A stretch of DNA of 42,763 nucleotides from Embleya hyalina (GCF_003967355.1 NZ_BIFH01000020.1:338819-381581); one strand, 5' to 3'; positions 7,599 to 17,328 are shown, counted from the first letter of the stretch. The notes: generated from the letters alone by a model not told the origin. Translations and numbers: made by a program.

Positions 7599-8765
7599 AT
7601 GGAGAACAGCAGCAGCACCGCAGCCGAGACCGTCGCCGACACCACGATCCGCCCCTTCCGGGTCGAGATCCCGCAGGCCGATCTCGACGACCTTCGCGAC
7701 CGGCTGGCCCGCACCCGCTGGGCCGCGGACGTCCCGGGCGTGCCCGCCTGGACGCGCGGGGTGCCGACGGACTACCTCCGGGACCTGGCCGCTTACTGGG
7801 CGGACGGGTTCGACTGGCGCGCGGCGGAGGCACGGCTCAACGCCTTCCCGCAGTTCGTCACCCGGATCGACGGCCAGGACGTGCACTTCGCGCACGTACG
7901 CTCCGACCGGGCCGACGCCCCGGCGCTGCTGCTGATCCACGACTGGCCGGGCTCGTTCGTACAGTTCGTCGACGTGATCGAGCCGCTGTCGCGCGATTTC
8001 CACGTCGTGGTCACCGACACTCCCGGAGTCGGCTTCTCCGGCCCGCTGTCCGGCCCCGGCTGGACCACCGGCCGGATCGCGGGCGCGTTCACCGAGTTGA
8101 TGGCCCGCCTGGGCTACGCGCGCTACGGCGTGCAGGGCAACGGCGGCGGTGCGTGGATCGCGGGCGAGATGGGCCGGATCGATCCGGAGCACGTGATCGG
8201 GATCCACGTCAACGGCCTGGTCACCTTCCCGTCCGAGGACCCGGCCGACTTCGTCGGGCTGACCGACGGCGAGCAGGCCAGGCTCGCCCGGCTCCAGGAG
8301 TTCCGCGACGACAGGATGGGCTTCAACGCGATCCAGTCGACCCGGCCGCAGACGCTCGCCTTCGGGCTGCACGACTCGCCCGTCGGCCAGCTCGCGTGGA
8401 TCGTGGAGAAGTTCAAGGAGTGGACGGACCCCGCGAGCGTGCTGCCCGAGGACGCGGTGGACCGGGACACCCTGTTGACCAACATCAGCGTGTACTGGTT
8501 CACCGGCACCGCCGGATCCTCGGCCAACCTCTACTACGAGATGGCGCACGACCCGGGCGCGTGGGCGCCGAAGGAGCGCGGCACGGTGCCGACGGCGGTG
8601 GCCGTCGCGCTGCCGCAGGACGTGGCGATCCGCCGGTTCGCCGAGCGCGACCATCATGTGGTGCGCTGGACCGAGTTCGAGCGCGGCGGCAACTTCCTGT
8701 CGCTGGAGCGGCCGGAGTCGCTGATCGGCGACGTCCGCGAATTCTTCGCGGACCTGGACCGGTGA
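7599..8765 (+). CDS. Epoxide hydrolase-like alpha/beta-hydrolase, catalytic residues missing
   Basis: A 388-residue product with an epoxide-hydrolase N-terminal domain (about 17-125; PFRVEIPQADLDDL, RTRW) and an alpha/beta-hydrolase fold. The lid is well kept (YWFTGTAGSSANLYYE, 299-314). The active site is not. The oxyanion motif HGxP reads HDWP (114-117). The nucleophile elbow, normally QG-x-D-x-G, reads QGNGGG, so the Asp position is Gly182. The catalytic His of the C-terminal GGHF reads GGNF (Asn365). Codons are unambiguous and the frame is intact, so this looks like a pseudoenzyme or a repurposed fold. The ATG has a pyrimidine-rich upstream and no Shine-Dalgarno; TAGTCT 7 nt before it suggests a leaderless mRNA. 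It is probably controlled by the divergent WYL regulator. Confidence 0.85.
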   Translation: MENSSSTAAETVADTTIRPFRVEIPQADLDDLRDRLARTRWAADVPGVPAWTRGVPTDYLRDLAAYWADGFDWRAAEARLNAFPQFVTRIDGQDVHFAHVRSDRADAPALLLIHDWPGSFVQFVDVIEPLSRDFHVVVTDTPGVGFSGPLSGPGWTTGRIAGAFTELMARLGYARYGVQGNGGGAWIAGEMGRIDPEHVIGIHVNGLVTFPSEDPADFVGLTDGEQARLARLQEFRDDRMGFNAIQSTRPQTLAFGLHDSPVGQLAWIVEKFKEWTDPASVLPEDAVDRDTLLTNISVYWFTGTAGSSANLYYEMAHDPGAWAPKERGTVPTAVAVALPQDVAIRRFAERDHHVVRWTEFERGGNFLSLERPESLIGDVREFFADLDR

Positions 8766-8825
8766 ACGCGGTACGGACCTGAACCGATGAACACGCGGGC
8801 CCGGCGCGCGGGGCCCGAAACGGCC

Positions 8826-8858
8826 GAAGGCCGCCTCCCGGTTCGGGAGGCGGCCTTC
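8826..8858. terminator. Bidirectional terminator hairpin
   Basis: A perfect 15-bp stem: GAAGGCCGCCTCCCG (8826-8840) with its complement at 8844-8858 and a 3-nt loop. It sits between the convergent hydrolase-like gene and tRNA-Ala, and can serve both. Confidence 0.8.
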
Positions 8859-8867
8859 GACGCGGTG

Positions 8868-8940
<73 letters not shown>

Positions 8941-8951
8941 GCGCGAATACG

Positions 8952-9755
8952 TTATGAGTCTACCCGGTCGGTCACCGTGCTCACGACCAAGGGTGGTTTG
9001 AGCGGCGGCGGGGTGCGCAACGGCCCGGCCAGGCGCAGCACGATCGCGGCGGCGAGGCCGCTCATGGCCGCGTACAGGTGCCCGAAGTCCCAGATGCTGT
9101 GGTCCACGATCACCGGCAGGACGACCCAGACGAACATCACCGCGGTGCCGGCCAGGCGGATCCAGCCGGACATGATCAGCACCGCCGCGACGCACGAGCC
9201 GACCTCGACGTAGCTGACTCCCACGTCGGTGGCGAACGCGATCTTCGCCGGCAGCCGCCCCGCCCGGATCGCGCCCTTCTCCACCGCGGCGGTGATCAGC
9301 GAGCCGAACACGTGCGCGCTCGCGCCGATCAGCAACATCCGAGGCGGCCCGTAGCGGCGCTCGGCCCAGGCCACCACGGTGCCGAACACGATCACGTACG
9401 TGGCCAGGCCGGACCCGTGGTCGGCGACCCAGAAGGCGCTGGTGAGCAGCGCTTCCACCGGGTCGTCGCCGAGGCGGAACAGGTTGGTGCTGTTCAGCTT
9501 GGTGAGCAGGTCGATCAGCCGTGGTGGCGACGTGCGTTGCACCACGGTGGACGCGGTGAAGATGGCCATGTAGGTGAAGGTGACGGGTGCGGACAGGACC
9601 CACGCGTGCAGTCGCCGGGTCCACGGACTCAGCCGGTTCACCCAACGCCGCGCCCACCACCACCGGTTGCCGAACCCGCGCAACACGTACCACGCGACGA
9701 CGAGGCCGAGCCCGATTCCGACGATCACGCCGGACCGGTGCCCGAAGCCGATCAC
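8952..9755 (-). CDS. Rhomboid-like multipass membrane protein
   Basis: About 267 residues with six or so hydrophobic segments. The features match the actinobacterial rhomboid-like proteins: a first helix, then [18 protein letters not shown], a loop with [13 protein letters not shown], and later [20 protein letters not shown] and [11 protein letters not shown]. The classical rhomboid GxSG serine motif is not seen, so protease activity is doubtful. I chose GTG 9755 (VIGFGHRSG); the frame stays open far upstream but there it overlaps the regulator. A GTG about 20 nt downstream is also possible. It starts 27 nt after the GlxA-type regulator stop, so the two are probably one operon. Confidence 0.75.
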   Translation of the reverse strand: MIGFGHRSGVIVGIGLGLVVAWYVLRGFGNRWWWARRWVNRLSPWTRRLHAWVLSAPVTFTYMAIFTASTVVQRTSPPRLIDLLTKLNSTNLFRLGDDPVEALLTSAFWVADHGSGLATYVIVFGTVVAWAERRYGPPRMLLIGASAHVFGSLITAAVEKGAIRAGRLPAKIAFATDVGVSYVEVGSCVAAVLIMSGWIRLAGTAVMFVWVVLPVIVDHSIWDFGHLYAAMSGLAAAIVLRLAGPLRTPPPLKPPLVVSTVTDRVDS

Positions 9756-9781
9756 GGCCAATCCCGAGCCCGCCCCGGCGC

Positions 9782-10738
9782 TCAGCCCGTCGTGCTGCGG
9801 AAGCGGGCCCGGTAGGCGGAGGGGGTGACGCCCAGGCGGCGCAGGAACGCCCGGCGCAGCGACTCGTCGCTGCCGAGACCGCTGCGCGCGGCGGCGGCGG
9901 TGACCGTGGCGCCGGCCGCGAGCAGCGCCTGGGCCGCCTCGATCCGCACCGCCTCGACGTACACCGCCGGCGTCGAGCCGACCCGCTCGTGGAACAGTCG
10001 GGTCAGGTGGCGCGGACTGAACCCGCCGAGCCGGGCCAGCGCGGGCAGCGAGTGGTCGGCCGCCGGATCCGCCGCGACCGCGTCGAGCACCGGGCGCAGC
10101 GGGTCGTCGGCGCCGGGCGGGGTGCGCGAGGGCACCGAGAACTGCGACTGGCCGCCCGGTCGGCGCAGGAACACCACCAGGTCGCGGGCCACCTCGCGGG
10201 CCAGGTCGGCGCCCTCGTCGGCCTCGACCAGGGCGAGCGCGAGGTCGATGCCGGCGGTGACCCCGGCCGAGGTGTAGACCGGGCCGTCCCGGACGAAGAT
10301 CGCGTCCGGCTCGACCGTGATCGCCGGGTGGTACCGGGCGAGCAGCGCGGCGTGCCGCCAGTGCGTCACCGCCCGCCGCCCGTCCAACAGGCCGGCCCGG
10401 GCCAGCACGAACGCCCCCGTGCACACCGACGCGATCCGTTCGCAGACCTCGGCGAGCGCGGCCACCGCGTCGAGCAGCGCGAGCGGCGGCGCGTACTGCG
10501 GGAACTCGACCGATCCGGGCACCACGAGGGTGTGCGCGGCGTCGATCTCCGCCGCGGCGGCGTCCACCATGAGCCGGGTGCCGGCCGAGGTGGTCACCGG
10601 CTCACCGGTCGGCGAGCACAGCGTCACGGTGTACGCCCCGCCCATGCGCTCGGCGGTGCCGAACACCTCCAGCGGTGCGCTCACGTCCATCAGCCGTACT
10701 CCGTCGTAGCCGAGCACGGCCACATTCCTGCGTCGCAT
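9782..10738 (-). CDS. GlxA-type AraC family transcriptional regulator
   Basis: A 318-residue regulator. Residues 1 to about 170 are a DJ-1/PfpI (GATase1-like) sensor domain beginning [20 protein letters not shown], with the elbow [13 protein letters not shown]. The C-terminal about 100 residues are an AraC-type double HTH ([21 protein letters not shown], then [22 protein letters not shown]). The ATG at 10738 begins the conserved domain; the open frame further up is not similar. It is divergent from the HD/DUF1348 pair across a 133-bp spacer with a 10-nt direct repeat, so it probably controls that pair. The ligand is unknown. Confidence 0.92.
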   Translation of the reverse strand: MRRRNVAVLGYDGVRLMDVSAPLEVFGTAERMGGAYTVTLCSPTGEPVTTSAGTRLMVDAAAAEIDAAHTLVVPGSVEFPQYAPPLALLDAVAALAEVCERIASVCTGAFVLARAGLLDGRRAVTHWRHAALLARYHPAITVEPDAIFVRDGPVYTSAGVTAGIDLALALVEADEGADLAREVARDLVVFLRRPGGQSQFSVPSRTPPGADDPLRPVLDAVAADPAADHSLPALARLGGFSPRHLTRLFHERVGSTPAVYVEAVRIEAAQALLAAGATVTAAAARSGLGSDESLRRAFLRRLGVTPSAYRARFRSTTG

Positions 10739-10761
10739 GACATCCAGGCTAGCCGTCGACC

Positions 10762-10792
10762 GTGTCCGAATCCGAGGGATCGGTGTCCGAAT
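10762..10792. promoter_or_regulatory. Direct repeat, candidate AraC-type binding site
   Basis: GTGTCCGAAT occurs at 10762-10771 and at 10783-10792, exactly 21 bp apart in the same orientation. AraC-family proteins commonly bind direct repeats at about two helical turns. It lies in the spacer between the GlxA-type regulator and the HD-domain gene. Confidence 0.55.
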
Positions 10793-10871
10793 GGACATGG
10801 CCCGGAACGGGCACGGAACGCGAGGCTCGACGCAGACGGAAACCCGCCACCTCCACGAAAGGACCGACGCC

Positions 10872-11510
10872 ATGTCCGAACGCATCGCCGACGTCGACAT
10901 CCCCGACAGCGCGCTCGCCAAGGAGGCGACCGAACTGGTCCGGGACACCGCCGGCCCGCTGCTCTACGACCACTCGCGCCGCGTGTACCTGTTCGGCGCG
11001 CTCCAGGGTCGCCGCCGGGGCCTGGCCTTCGACCCGGAACTGCTCTACGTGGCCGCGCTGTTCCACGACCTGGGACTGACCGCCGAGCACCGCGACTCGC
11101 AACAGCGCTTCGAACTGGACGGCGCCGACGCGGCGCGCGACTTCGTGCTCCGACACGGCCTCTCCGCCGAGCAGGCCCGCATCGTCTGGACCGCCATCGC
11201 CCTGCACACCACCCCCGGGATCCCCACCCGGATGGAGCCCGAGGTCGCCCTGGTGACCGCCGGCGTCGAACTCGACGTGCTCGGGATCGGCCTCGACGAC
11301 CTCTCCGAGCAGGCGCGGGCCGCCGTGGTCGCCGCGCATCCCCGCCCGGACTTCAAGCGGCGCATCCTGCGCGCGTTCACCGAGGGCATCGAACATCGGC
11401 CGCAGACCACGTTCGGCAACGTCAAGGCGGATGTCCTGGACCGGTTCGTCCCCGGCTTCGAGCGCACGAACTTCGTCGACGTGATCGAGCAGTCGGGGTG
11501 GTCCGAGTGA
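10872..11510 (+). CDS. HD domain-containing phosphohydrolase-like protein
   Basis: A 212-residue cytosolic protein with the HD metal-site signature. First His in [11 protein letters not shown] (H34), the doublet in ALFHDLGLT (H65-D66), and a later histidine in ALHTTPG. These residues suit a metal-dependent phosphohydrolase or diamine-type hydrolase. The substrate cannot be read from the sequence. ATG 10872 has AAAGGA about 9 nt upstream. The next gene starts inside its stop codon, so the two are translationally coupled. The GlxA-type regulator is divergent. Homologues in this context are often annotated as cyanamide hydratase/HD family, but that activity is not shown here. Confidence 0.88.
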   Translation: MSERIADVDIPDSALAKEATELVRDTAGPLLYDHSRRVYLFGALQGRRRGLAFDPELLYVAALFHDLGLTAEHRDSQQRFELDGADAARDFVLRHGLSAEQARIVWTAIALHTTPGIPTRMEPEVALVTAGVELDVLGIGLDDLSEQARAAVVAAHPRPDFKRRILRAFTEGIEHRPQTTFGNVKADVLDRFVPGFERTNFVDVIEQSGWSE

Positions 11511-11959
11511 GGCCGCCGCTGCCCCCGTTCACCGAGGCCGACGCCCGCGCCAAGGTGCAGGCCGCCGAGGACGCCTGGAACACCCGCGACCCCGAGCGCG
11601 TCGCACTCGCCTACACCCCCGACTCGGTGTGGCGCAATCGCGACCGCTTCGTCACCGGCCGCCCGGCCATCGTCGCGTTCCTGACCGAGAAGTGGGCCCG
11701 CGAGCAGGACTACGCGCTGCGCAAGGAGTTGTGGTCCTACACCGCCGACCGCATCGCGGTTCGCTTCCAGTACGAGTGGCACGACGGCGCCGGTGCCTTC
11801 TGGCGCAGCTACGGCAACGAGTTGTGGGAGTTCGCCGACAACGGCCTGATGCGGCGGCGCGAGGCGAGCATCAACGACGTCCCGATCACCGAGGCCGACC
11901 GGCGCATCCACGGGCCTCGGCCGGTCGAGGAGCACGGGGTCGGATTCCCGCTCGCGTGA
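11507..11959 (+). CDS. DUF1348 / NTF2-like (SnoaL-fold) protein
   Basis: A 150-residue protein with the nuclear transport factor 2-like fold of the DUF1348 group. Motifs are [60 protein letters not shown] and [21 protein letters not shown], with a [11 protein letters not shown] ending. Members are small, soluble and mostly uncharacterised. Its GTG (11507) overlaps the TGA of the HD gene, with GGGGTGG about 6 nt upstream. I infer the two act in one pathway. Confidence 0.88.
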   Translation: MRPPLPPFTEADARAKVQAAEDAWNTRDPERVALAYTPDSVWRNRDRFVTGRPAIVAFLTEKWAREQDYALRKELWSYTADRIAVRFQYEWHDGAGAFWRSYGNELWEFADNGLMRRREASINDVPITEADRRIHGPRPVEEHGVGFPLA

Positions 11960-11975
11960 GGGGTCGGGGGTGGTG

Positions 11976-11998
11976 CGGGGACGCGTCGACCGTCCCCG
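11976..11998. terminator. Bidirectional hairpin between convergent genes
   Basis: CGGGGACG (11976-11983) and CGTCCCCG (11991-11998) form an 8-bp stem with a 7-nt loop, in the 89-bp spacer between the DUF1348 gene and the convergent SDR gene. Confidence 0.55.
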
Positions 11999-12048
11999 AC
12001 CCCACCCCCGAACACCACCTCGACCCCGACCGGCCCGACCCGACACCC

Positions 12049-13029
12049 TCAGTCCCCGCGTCCCCCGCACTCCCCCGCCCACGGGTGGGTGAGCTCCTGG
12101 CAGCGCCGCCAGAACCAGGCCCGGTCCGGCCGGCTCTCGCGCGTGGTCGCGCGGTAGTGGGTCGGGCGCGGGAGGCGGTCCTGCCAGAACAGCCCGGTGG
12201 TGCGGCCGGGTTCGTCGGCCGCGCACAACCACACGGCGGTGTCCGCGCCCTCCTCGGGGCTGCGCAGCAGCGGTGCGGTCAGCCGCCGGAAGGTGGGCAT
12301 CGACGCGCGCAGCCCCGGGGTGTCGGTCCAGCCGGGGTGGGTGGCGTGCACGACCGGGCCGCCGTCGCCCAGGTGTTCGGCCCACAGTTCGGCGAGCACG
12401 ACCTGCATGCGTTTGGTCCGGGCGTGGGCGACGGTCGGCCGGTACGGGGCGCGCTCGTACTCGATGTCGTCGACCGGCAGCCGCTGGGTGTACATCCCGC
12501 CCGAGCTCATCCACACCACCCGCGCGCAGGAGGCGGCGTCGGCGGCGAGGAGCCGGGTGAGCAGGTGCGGTCCGAGCACATGCACCGCCAGGCACACCTC
12601 GTGCCCCTCGGCGGTGACCGCACGCTCCCGGGGCAATGCGCCGGCGTTGTGCACGAGCGCGTGCGGCGGACCCTGTTCGGCCCGCAGCTCCTTCGCGAAG
12701 CGGGCCACGTCCGGCAGGCTGCCCACGTCGCAGCGGCGCACGGCGAGGTCGGCGCCGGGCACCAGTTCGGCGACCCGCCGGCCGGCCGCCTCGGCCCGCG
12801 CCTCGTCCCGCCCGACCAGCACCACGGTCGCGCCGAGCCGGGCCAGGCCGGTCACCGCCGCCTCGCCGATCCCGGACGAGGCCCCGGTCACCACCACGGT
12901 GCGCCCCTTGAGCGCGGCCTGCTCGGGGTCGGCCGCGAATCCCGACCGCCGCACCCGGTACCCGATCCGGCTGTATCCGGGCACGATCGCCCGGTCCATC
13001 GCCCGCTCCCAGAACCGACTCTCCGTCAT
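12049..13029 (-). CDS. DHRS12-like short-chain dehydrogenase, catalytic Tyr replaced by His
   Basis: A 326-residue SDR. The cofactor motif TGASSGIG is at 48-55 after an about 40-residue N-terminal extension typical of the DHRS12 group. HNAGAL is at 127-132 and the active-site serine region WMSSGGMYTQ at 173-182. The expected YxxxK appears as HARTK (H202, K206), so the general acid Tyr is replaced by His (codon CAC, one base from TAC). The frame is otherwise clean. Loss of the Tyr normally abolishes SDR activity, though His might partly substitute. ATG 13029 has GGTGAG about 7 nt upstream. It lies between the tRNA-Ala copies. Confidence 0.85.
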   Translation of the reverse strand: MTESRFWERAMDRAIVPGYSRIGYRVRRSGFAADPEQAALKGRTVVVTGASSGIGEAAVTGLARLGATVVLVGRDEARAEAAGRRVAELVPGADLAVRRCDVGSLPDVARFAKELRAEQGPPHALVHNAGALPRERAVTAEGHEVCLAVHVLGPHLLTRLLAADAASCARVVWMSSGGMYTQRLPVDDIEYERAPYRPTVAHARTKRMQVVLAELWAEHLGDGGPVVHATHPGWTDTPGLRASMPTFRRLTAPLLRSPEEGADTAVWLCAADEPGRTTGLFWQDRLPRPTHYRATTRESRPDRAWFWRRCQELTHPWAGECGGRGD

Positions 13030-13139
13030 CGCACGCTCACCTTCGTCGAGATCCCGAAGGGAGAATGCCCGGAACAGGGCTTTCACACTTTTTCCACCGA
13101 TGCCGGATCGAGGGTGAATCGAGGGTGCGTCGAGGACGC

Positions 13140-13177
13140 AAAAAAGACCGCCTCCCGGACGAATCCGGAAGGCGGTC
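13140..13177 (-). terminator. Intrinsic terminator of tRNA-Ala copy 2
   Basis: On the minus strand GACCGCCT-TCCGGA, a CGAA-type tetraloop and the complementary arm form a 14-bp stem with one mismatch, followed by six T. It sits 13 nt beyond the tRNA 3' end. Confidence 0.85.
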
Positions 13178-13189
13178 CCACCATCTCTG

Positions 13190-13262
<73 letters not shown>

Positions 13263-13305
13263 GCTATTCACCTGGGTCGGTGGGCTTGCCCGCCTGACCA
13301 CGAGT

Positions 13306-13335
13306 ACTTTACACGCTCCCCCACACCGCTTCCAA
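13306..13335 (-). promoter_or_regulatory. Promoter of tRNA-Ala copy 2
   Basis: On the minus strand TTGGAA (13330-13335), an 18-bp spacer and TAAAGT (13306-13311) give a vegetative-type promoter. The start point would be about 35 nt upstream of the mature tRNA 5' end. Confidence 0.6.
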
Positions 13336-13420
13336 ACGCCTTTCCCGGCGTCGATCGCGGGTGACCGGGGATGCGCGGAGCGCGCTCGTCGAGGCACACC
13401 GCCCACCCCCGGTCCCGCCC

Positions 13421-14182
13421 CTAGTGGCTGCCGACCGGCCTGACCATCCCGGCCATGGCGCCGCCGTCGACGACCAATTCGGTGCCGGTCAGGTAGGACG
13501 CCGCGTCGGAGGCGACGAACGCCACCACCTCGGCGACCTCCTCCGGGGCGGCGATCCGGCGCAGCGGCACGGACGGGTACTTCCCCGCGCCCCGCTCCAG
13601 CCCGACCGCGGCGATCATCGGGGTGTCGATGGTGCCCGGGTGTACCGAGTTGACCCGGATGCCGTGCTCGCCGACCTCCAGGGCGACGGTCTTGGAGAGT
13701 CCGCGTACCGCCCACTTGGTCGCGCCGTAGGCCGCGTGTCCCGGCATGCCCTCCAGGCCGGCCTGGGACGAGATGTTGACGATCGAGCCGCCGCCGCGCG
13801 CCTTCATCGCGGGCAGCACCGCCTGCATGCCGTGCCAGACGCCGAAGAAGTTGACCCGCATGATCCGCTCCACGCGCTCCGCCGTCTCGTCGGCGAAGCC
13901 CCTGGTCCAGTAGATCGCGGCGTTGTTGACCAGGATGTCGAGGCCGCCGAACGCCTCGACCGCGACGTCCACCACCGCGGCCCAGTCCGCCGGATCGGAC
14001 ACGTCGTGCCGGACGAAGCGCGCGGCGGCGCCCAGTTCGGCGGCCACTCGCTCACCCTCCTCGGTCAACAGGTCGGTGAGCACCACCCGCGCCCCGGAGG
14101 CCACGAACAACCGCGCCTCGGCCGCACCTTGCCCACGGGCGGCCCCGGTGACGATCGCCACCTTGCCGGTCAGATCAGCCAT
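13421..14182 (-). CDS. SDR family oxidoreductase A
   Basis: A 253-residue classical SDR. Cofactor motif TGAARGQG (12-19), NNAA at 86-89, catalytic Ser138/139, Tyr152 and Lys156 (YGATK), and the C-terminal TGTELVVDGG. The family reduces or oxidises hydroxy/keto groups with NAD(P); an Asp after the second strand (VLTD) suggests NAD(H) preference. It closely resembles oxidoreductase C of this cluster (shared AARGQG, TDLL, RFVRHDVS, ADWAAVV) and less so B. ATG 14182 begins the family domain and has GGATGGGG upstream; ATG 14197 would add five residues. It is the last gene of the LLM-SDR unit. Substrate unknown; the cluster suggests catabolism of a hydroxylated alicyclic or steroid-like compound. 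Confidence 0.93.
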   Translation of the reverse strand: MADLTGKVAIVTGAARGQGAAEARLFVASGARVVLTDLLTEEGERVAAELGAAARFVRHDVSDPADWAAVVDVAVEAFGGLDILVNNAAIYWTRGFADETAERVERIMRVNFFGVWHGMQAVLPAMKARGGGSIVNISSQAGLEGMPGHAAYGATKWAVRGLSKTVALEVGEHGIRVNSVHPGTIDTPMIAAVGLERGAGKYPSVPLRRIAAPEEVAEVVAFVASDAASYLTGTELVVDGGAMAGMVRPVGSH

Positions 14183-14281
14183 GCCCACGCACCCCATCCA
14201 CCCCGTCCACGCCGTCCACGGAAACCACGCCGTCCACCGGACCCGCCCCGCCCGTCACCGGACGCGGCACGATCACCCGCC

Positions 14282-15125
<844 letters not shown>

Positions 15126-15171
15126 CGGAATCCGACCGAACGGTTGCCGGCCGGTCCACCCGCTGCCGCCG

Positions 15172-15936
15172 CTACCCCCGCACCGGCGGCACGATGCCCG
15201 CCGTCGAACCGCCGTCGATCACGAACTCGGTACCGGTGATCCACGAGGACGCGTCGGAGGCCAGGAACGCCACCAGTTCGCCGATGTCCTCCGGCTCGCC
15301 CACCCGACGCAGCGGCACGGTGGGGAAGTTGCCCGGCCCGCGCGTGAAGCGGTCGCCGATCATCGGCGTGTCCACGGCGCCCGGGTGCACCGAGTTGACC
15401 CGGATCCCGTACTCCCCCAGCTCCAGGGCGGCGGTCTTGGTCAGACCGCGGACGGCCCACTTGGAGGAGCCGTAGGCCGCGTGTCCCGGGATGCCCTGGA
15501 GGCCGGCCAGCGAGGAGATGTTCACGATCGACCCGCCGCCGTTCGCCCGCATCAGCGGCGCCACCGCCTGGATCCCGTGGAAGGCGCCGAACAGGTTGAC
15601 CTTCAGGATCCGGTCCAGACCCTCCGGCGTCTCCTCCAGGATCGGCTTGGTCCACATGACGCCGGCGTTGTTGACCAGCACGTCCACCGGGCCGAACTCC
15701 CGCACGGCCAGCTCGACCACCGCCGCCCAGTCCGCCGCGTTCGACACGTCGTGCCGGACGAACCGGGCCCGGGGACCGATCTCCCCGGCGACCCGGGCGC
15801 CCTCGTCCTCCAGCAGATCGGTCAGCACGACGCGGGCCCCGCGGCGGGCGAACAACCGCGCCTCGGCCTCCCCCTGGCCCCGTGCCGCACCGGTGACGAT
15901 CGCCACCTTGCCGGTCAGATCGATCGAGTCGCTCAC
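15172..15936 (-). CDS. SDR family oxidoreductase C
   Basis: A 254-residue classical SDR. TGAARGQG (15-22), NNAG (89-92), Ser141/142, Tyr155 and Lys159 (YGSSK), and TGTEFVIDGG near the end. The catalytic set is intact. It is very close to oxidoreductase A, which suggests tandem duplication with B between or subsequently moved. The start is GTG 15936 with GGGAGG about 8 nt upstream, a clear Shine-Dalgarno; the longer open frame merges with the LLM gene in another frame and is spurious. It lies downstream of the LLM gene, separated by a strong hairpin. Confidence 0.93.
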   Translation of the reverse strand: MSDSIDLTGKVAIVTGAARGQGEAEARLFARRGARVVLTDLLEDEGARVAGEIGPRARFVRHDVSNAADWAAVVELAVREFGPVDVLVNNAGVMWTKPILEETPEGLDRILKVNLFGAFHGIQAVAPLMRANGGGSIVNISSLAGLQGIPGHAAYGSSKWAVRGLTKTAALELGEYGIRVNSVHPGAVDTPMIGDRFTRGPGNFPTVPLRRVGEPEDIGELVAFLASDASSWITGTEFVIDGGSTAGIVPPVRG

Positions 15937-15975
15937 GGTAACTACCTCCCAGTCGTCGGGCCCTCGGCCCCGGGT

Positions 15976-16010
15976 CGGCCGGATCCGGTCCTCCGCACCG
16001 GATCCGGCCG
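15976..16010 (-). terminator. Strong hairpin between the LLM gene and SDR C
   Basis: CGGCCGGATCCGGT and its exact complement form a 14-bp stem with a 7-nt loop in the 134-bp spacer. No U-tract follows. It may terminate most LLM transcripts or act as an mRNA-processing or stability element within an operon. Confidence 0.55.
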
Positions 16011-16070
16011 GTCGGTCTCGCTCGGGACACCGGCGCCCACGCGCCGCGTCCCGAACGAAGTCTCGATCCC

Positions 16071-17210
16071 TCAGGCCCCGTACTTCGCGCGGAAGTGCGG
16101 AATGACCTGCTCCCCCCAGATCCGGATCGTCTCCATGCAGTCCGCCTGCGGGACCGTGCCCATCTGGATCAGGCACATGATCTCGTCGGCCCCCGCGTCG
16201 ATCAGCTTCTGGACGTAGCCGATCGCGTCCTCCGCCGTGCCGTACGCGTGGTTCACGTTGTAGGTGGCGGTGGCGTTCACCGTGACCGGGATCTTCGCCT
16301 CGTGCAGCATCGCGACCTGCTGTTCGGCCGCCTCGTGGATGACCGCCACCTCGTCCCGGCCCTCGACCACGGCCTCGTCCGGGATGCCGGACCTGCCGCC
16401 GGAGAACCAGTGCGCGATCGACTGGGCGAAGAAGCGCTGGCCGCGCGCGCCCACCTGGCGGGCCCGGGCGCCGTCCTCGGAGACGATCGTCGGGCACAAC
16501 GCGACCAGGTGGTCGTTGGTCACCGAGGACACGAACCGCTCCCCGGTGCGCTCCTTGATCGCGTCCCGGTAGATCCGGTTGAGGTTGGCCACCTCCTCCG
16601 GGCCGGCGAAGCCGAGCACCAGCGCGCCGACGCCGTACTCCGCCGCCTCGACCAGGCTCGGCTGCTTGCTGCAGGCCAGGAACAGCGGCGGGTGCGGGGT
16701 CTGCACCGGGCGCGGCAGGATCGGGTGCGAACCCTCGATGTCGAGCACGTCGCCGTGCCACTCCAACTCGTCCCGCTGCCACGCGGCGCCGATGATCCGC
16801 AGCGCCTCCTCGACCTGGGCCTTGGTCTGCTCGATGTCCACGCCGCACAACGAGGACTCCTGGAGCGTGCCGCCGCGGGCCGCGCCGACGTCGAGCCGGC
16901 CGCCGGACAGCGTGTCCAGCATGCCGATGCGCTCGGCGACCCGGGCCGGGTGGTTGAAGTTGAACGGCATGCAGACCGCGCCGTGGGCGATCCGGATCCG
17001 GCTGGTGCGCGCGGCCACCCAGGTCAGGAAGATCTCCGGGGCGCTCATGTGCGAGTACCACTTCGTCGAGTGGTGCTCCACGGCCCAGATGCGGTCGAAG
17101 CCCATGCGCTCGGCGTATACGGCCTGCTCCACGGAGTCGAGGATGACCTCACGCTCGTGTTCCGCCGTGGGGTTGGCCATCTGGGCTTCGAAGATCATCG
17201 AGAACTGCAT
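16071..17210 (-). CDS. LLM class flavin-dependent monooxygenase
   Basis: A 379-residue bacterial-luciferase-like protein. It begins QFSMIFEAQMANPT and has ERMGFDRIWAVEHH, the substrate/flavin-barrel strand IRIAHGAVCMPFN, GRLDVGAARG and a C-terminal YGTAEDAIGYVQKLIDAGADEIMC, all family-typical. Such enzymes use reduced flavin (FMN or F420) and O2 to oxidise small organics. Which cofactor it uses is not clear from sequence. ATG 17210 has AGGAG 6 nt upstream. A near-consensus promoter (TTGACC, 17 nt, TCTAAT) precedes it and overlaps an inverted repeat shared with the divergent padR. It is first in a run with three SDRs: oxygenation followed by alcohol oxidation is a sensible pathway, by inference. 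Confidence 0.92.
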   Translation of the reverse strand: MQFSMIFEAQMANPTAEHEREVILDSVEQAVYAERMGFDRIWAVEHHSTKWYSHMSAPEIFLTWVAARTSRIRIAHGAVCMPFNFNHPARVAERIGMLDTLSGGRLDVGAARGGTLQESSLCGVDIEQTKAQVEEALRIIGAAWQRDELEWHGDVLDIEGSHPILPRPVQTPHPPLFLACSKQPSLVEAAEYGVGALVLGFAGPEEVANLNRIYRDAIKERTGERFVSSVTNDHLVALCPTIVSEDGARARQVGARGQRFFAQSIAHWFSGGRSGIPDEAVVEGRDEVAVIHEAAEQQVAMLHEAKIPVTVNATATYNVNHAYGTAEDAIGYVQKLIDAGADEIMCLIQMGTVPQADCMETIRIWGEQVIPHFRAKYGA

Positions 17211-17246
17211 GCCGTACTCCTGGTGCGCGAGGCGTGGAATACTTCA

Positions 17247-17294
17247 ATTAGATGTATGACGACCAGTCAGGTCAATAGCCAACTGACGTAGAAT
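17247..17294. promoter_or_regulatory. Divergent LLM/PadR promoter with operator
   Basis: Minus strand: TTGACC (17270-17275), a 17-bp spacer and TCTAAT (17247-17252), one of the best promoters in the window, would start the LLM mRNA about 30 nt before its ATG. Plus strand: TAGAAT (17289-17294) is a -10 for padR. GTCAG (17266-17270) and CTGAC (17283-17287) form an inverted repeat with a 12-nt spacer, covering the LLM -35 and lying just upstream of the padR -10. A PadR dimer bound there would repress both genes. Confidence 0.7.
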
Positions 17295-17328
17295 CAGAAA
17301 AAGTCGCCGCGTACCGATGGAGGCCACG

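Noticed and set aside
8952-10424. A 490-residue version of the rhomboid-like protein
   Set aside because: The upstream half overlaps the GlxA-type regulator, which has clear DJ-1 and HTH motifs.
15172-17061. A 629-residue ORF apparently fusing the LLM region with SDR C
   Set aside because: The N-terminal half is the LLM gene in the wrong frame; SDR C has its own GTG with a clear GGGAGG.
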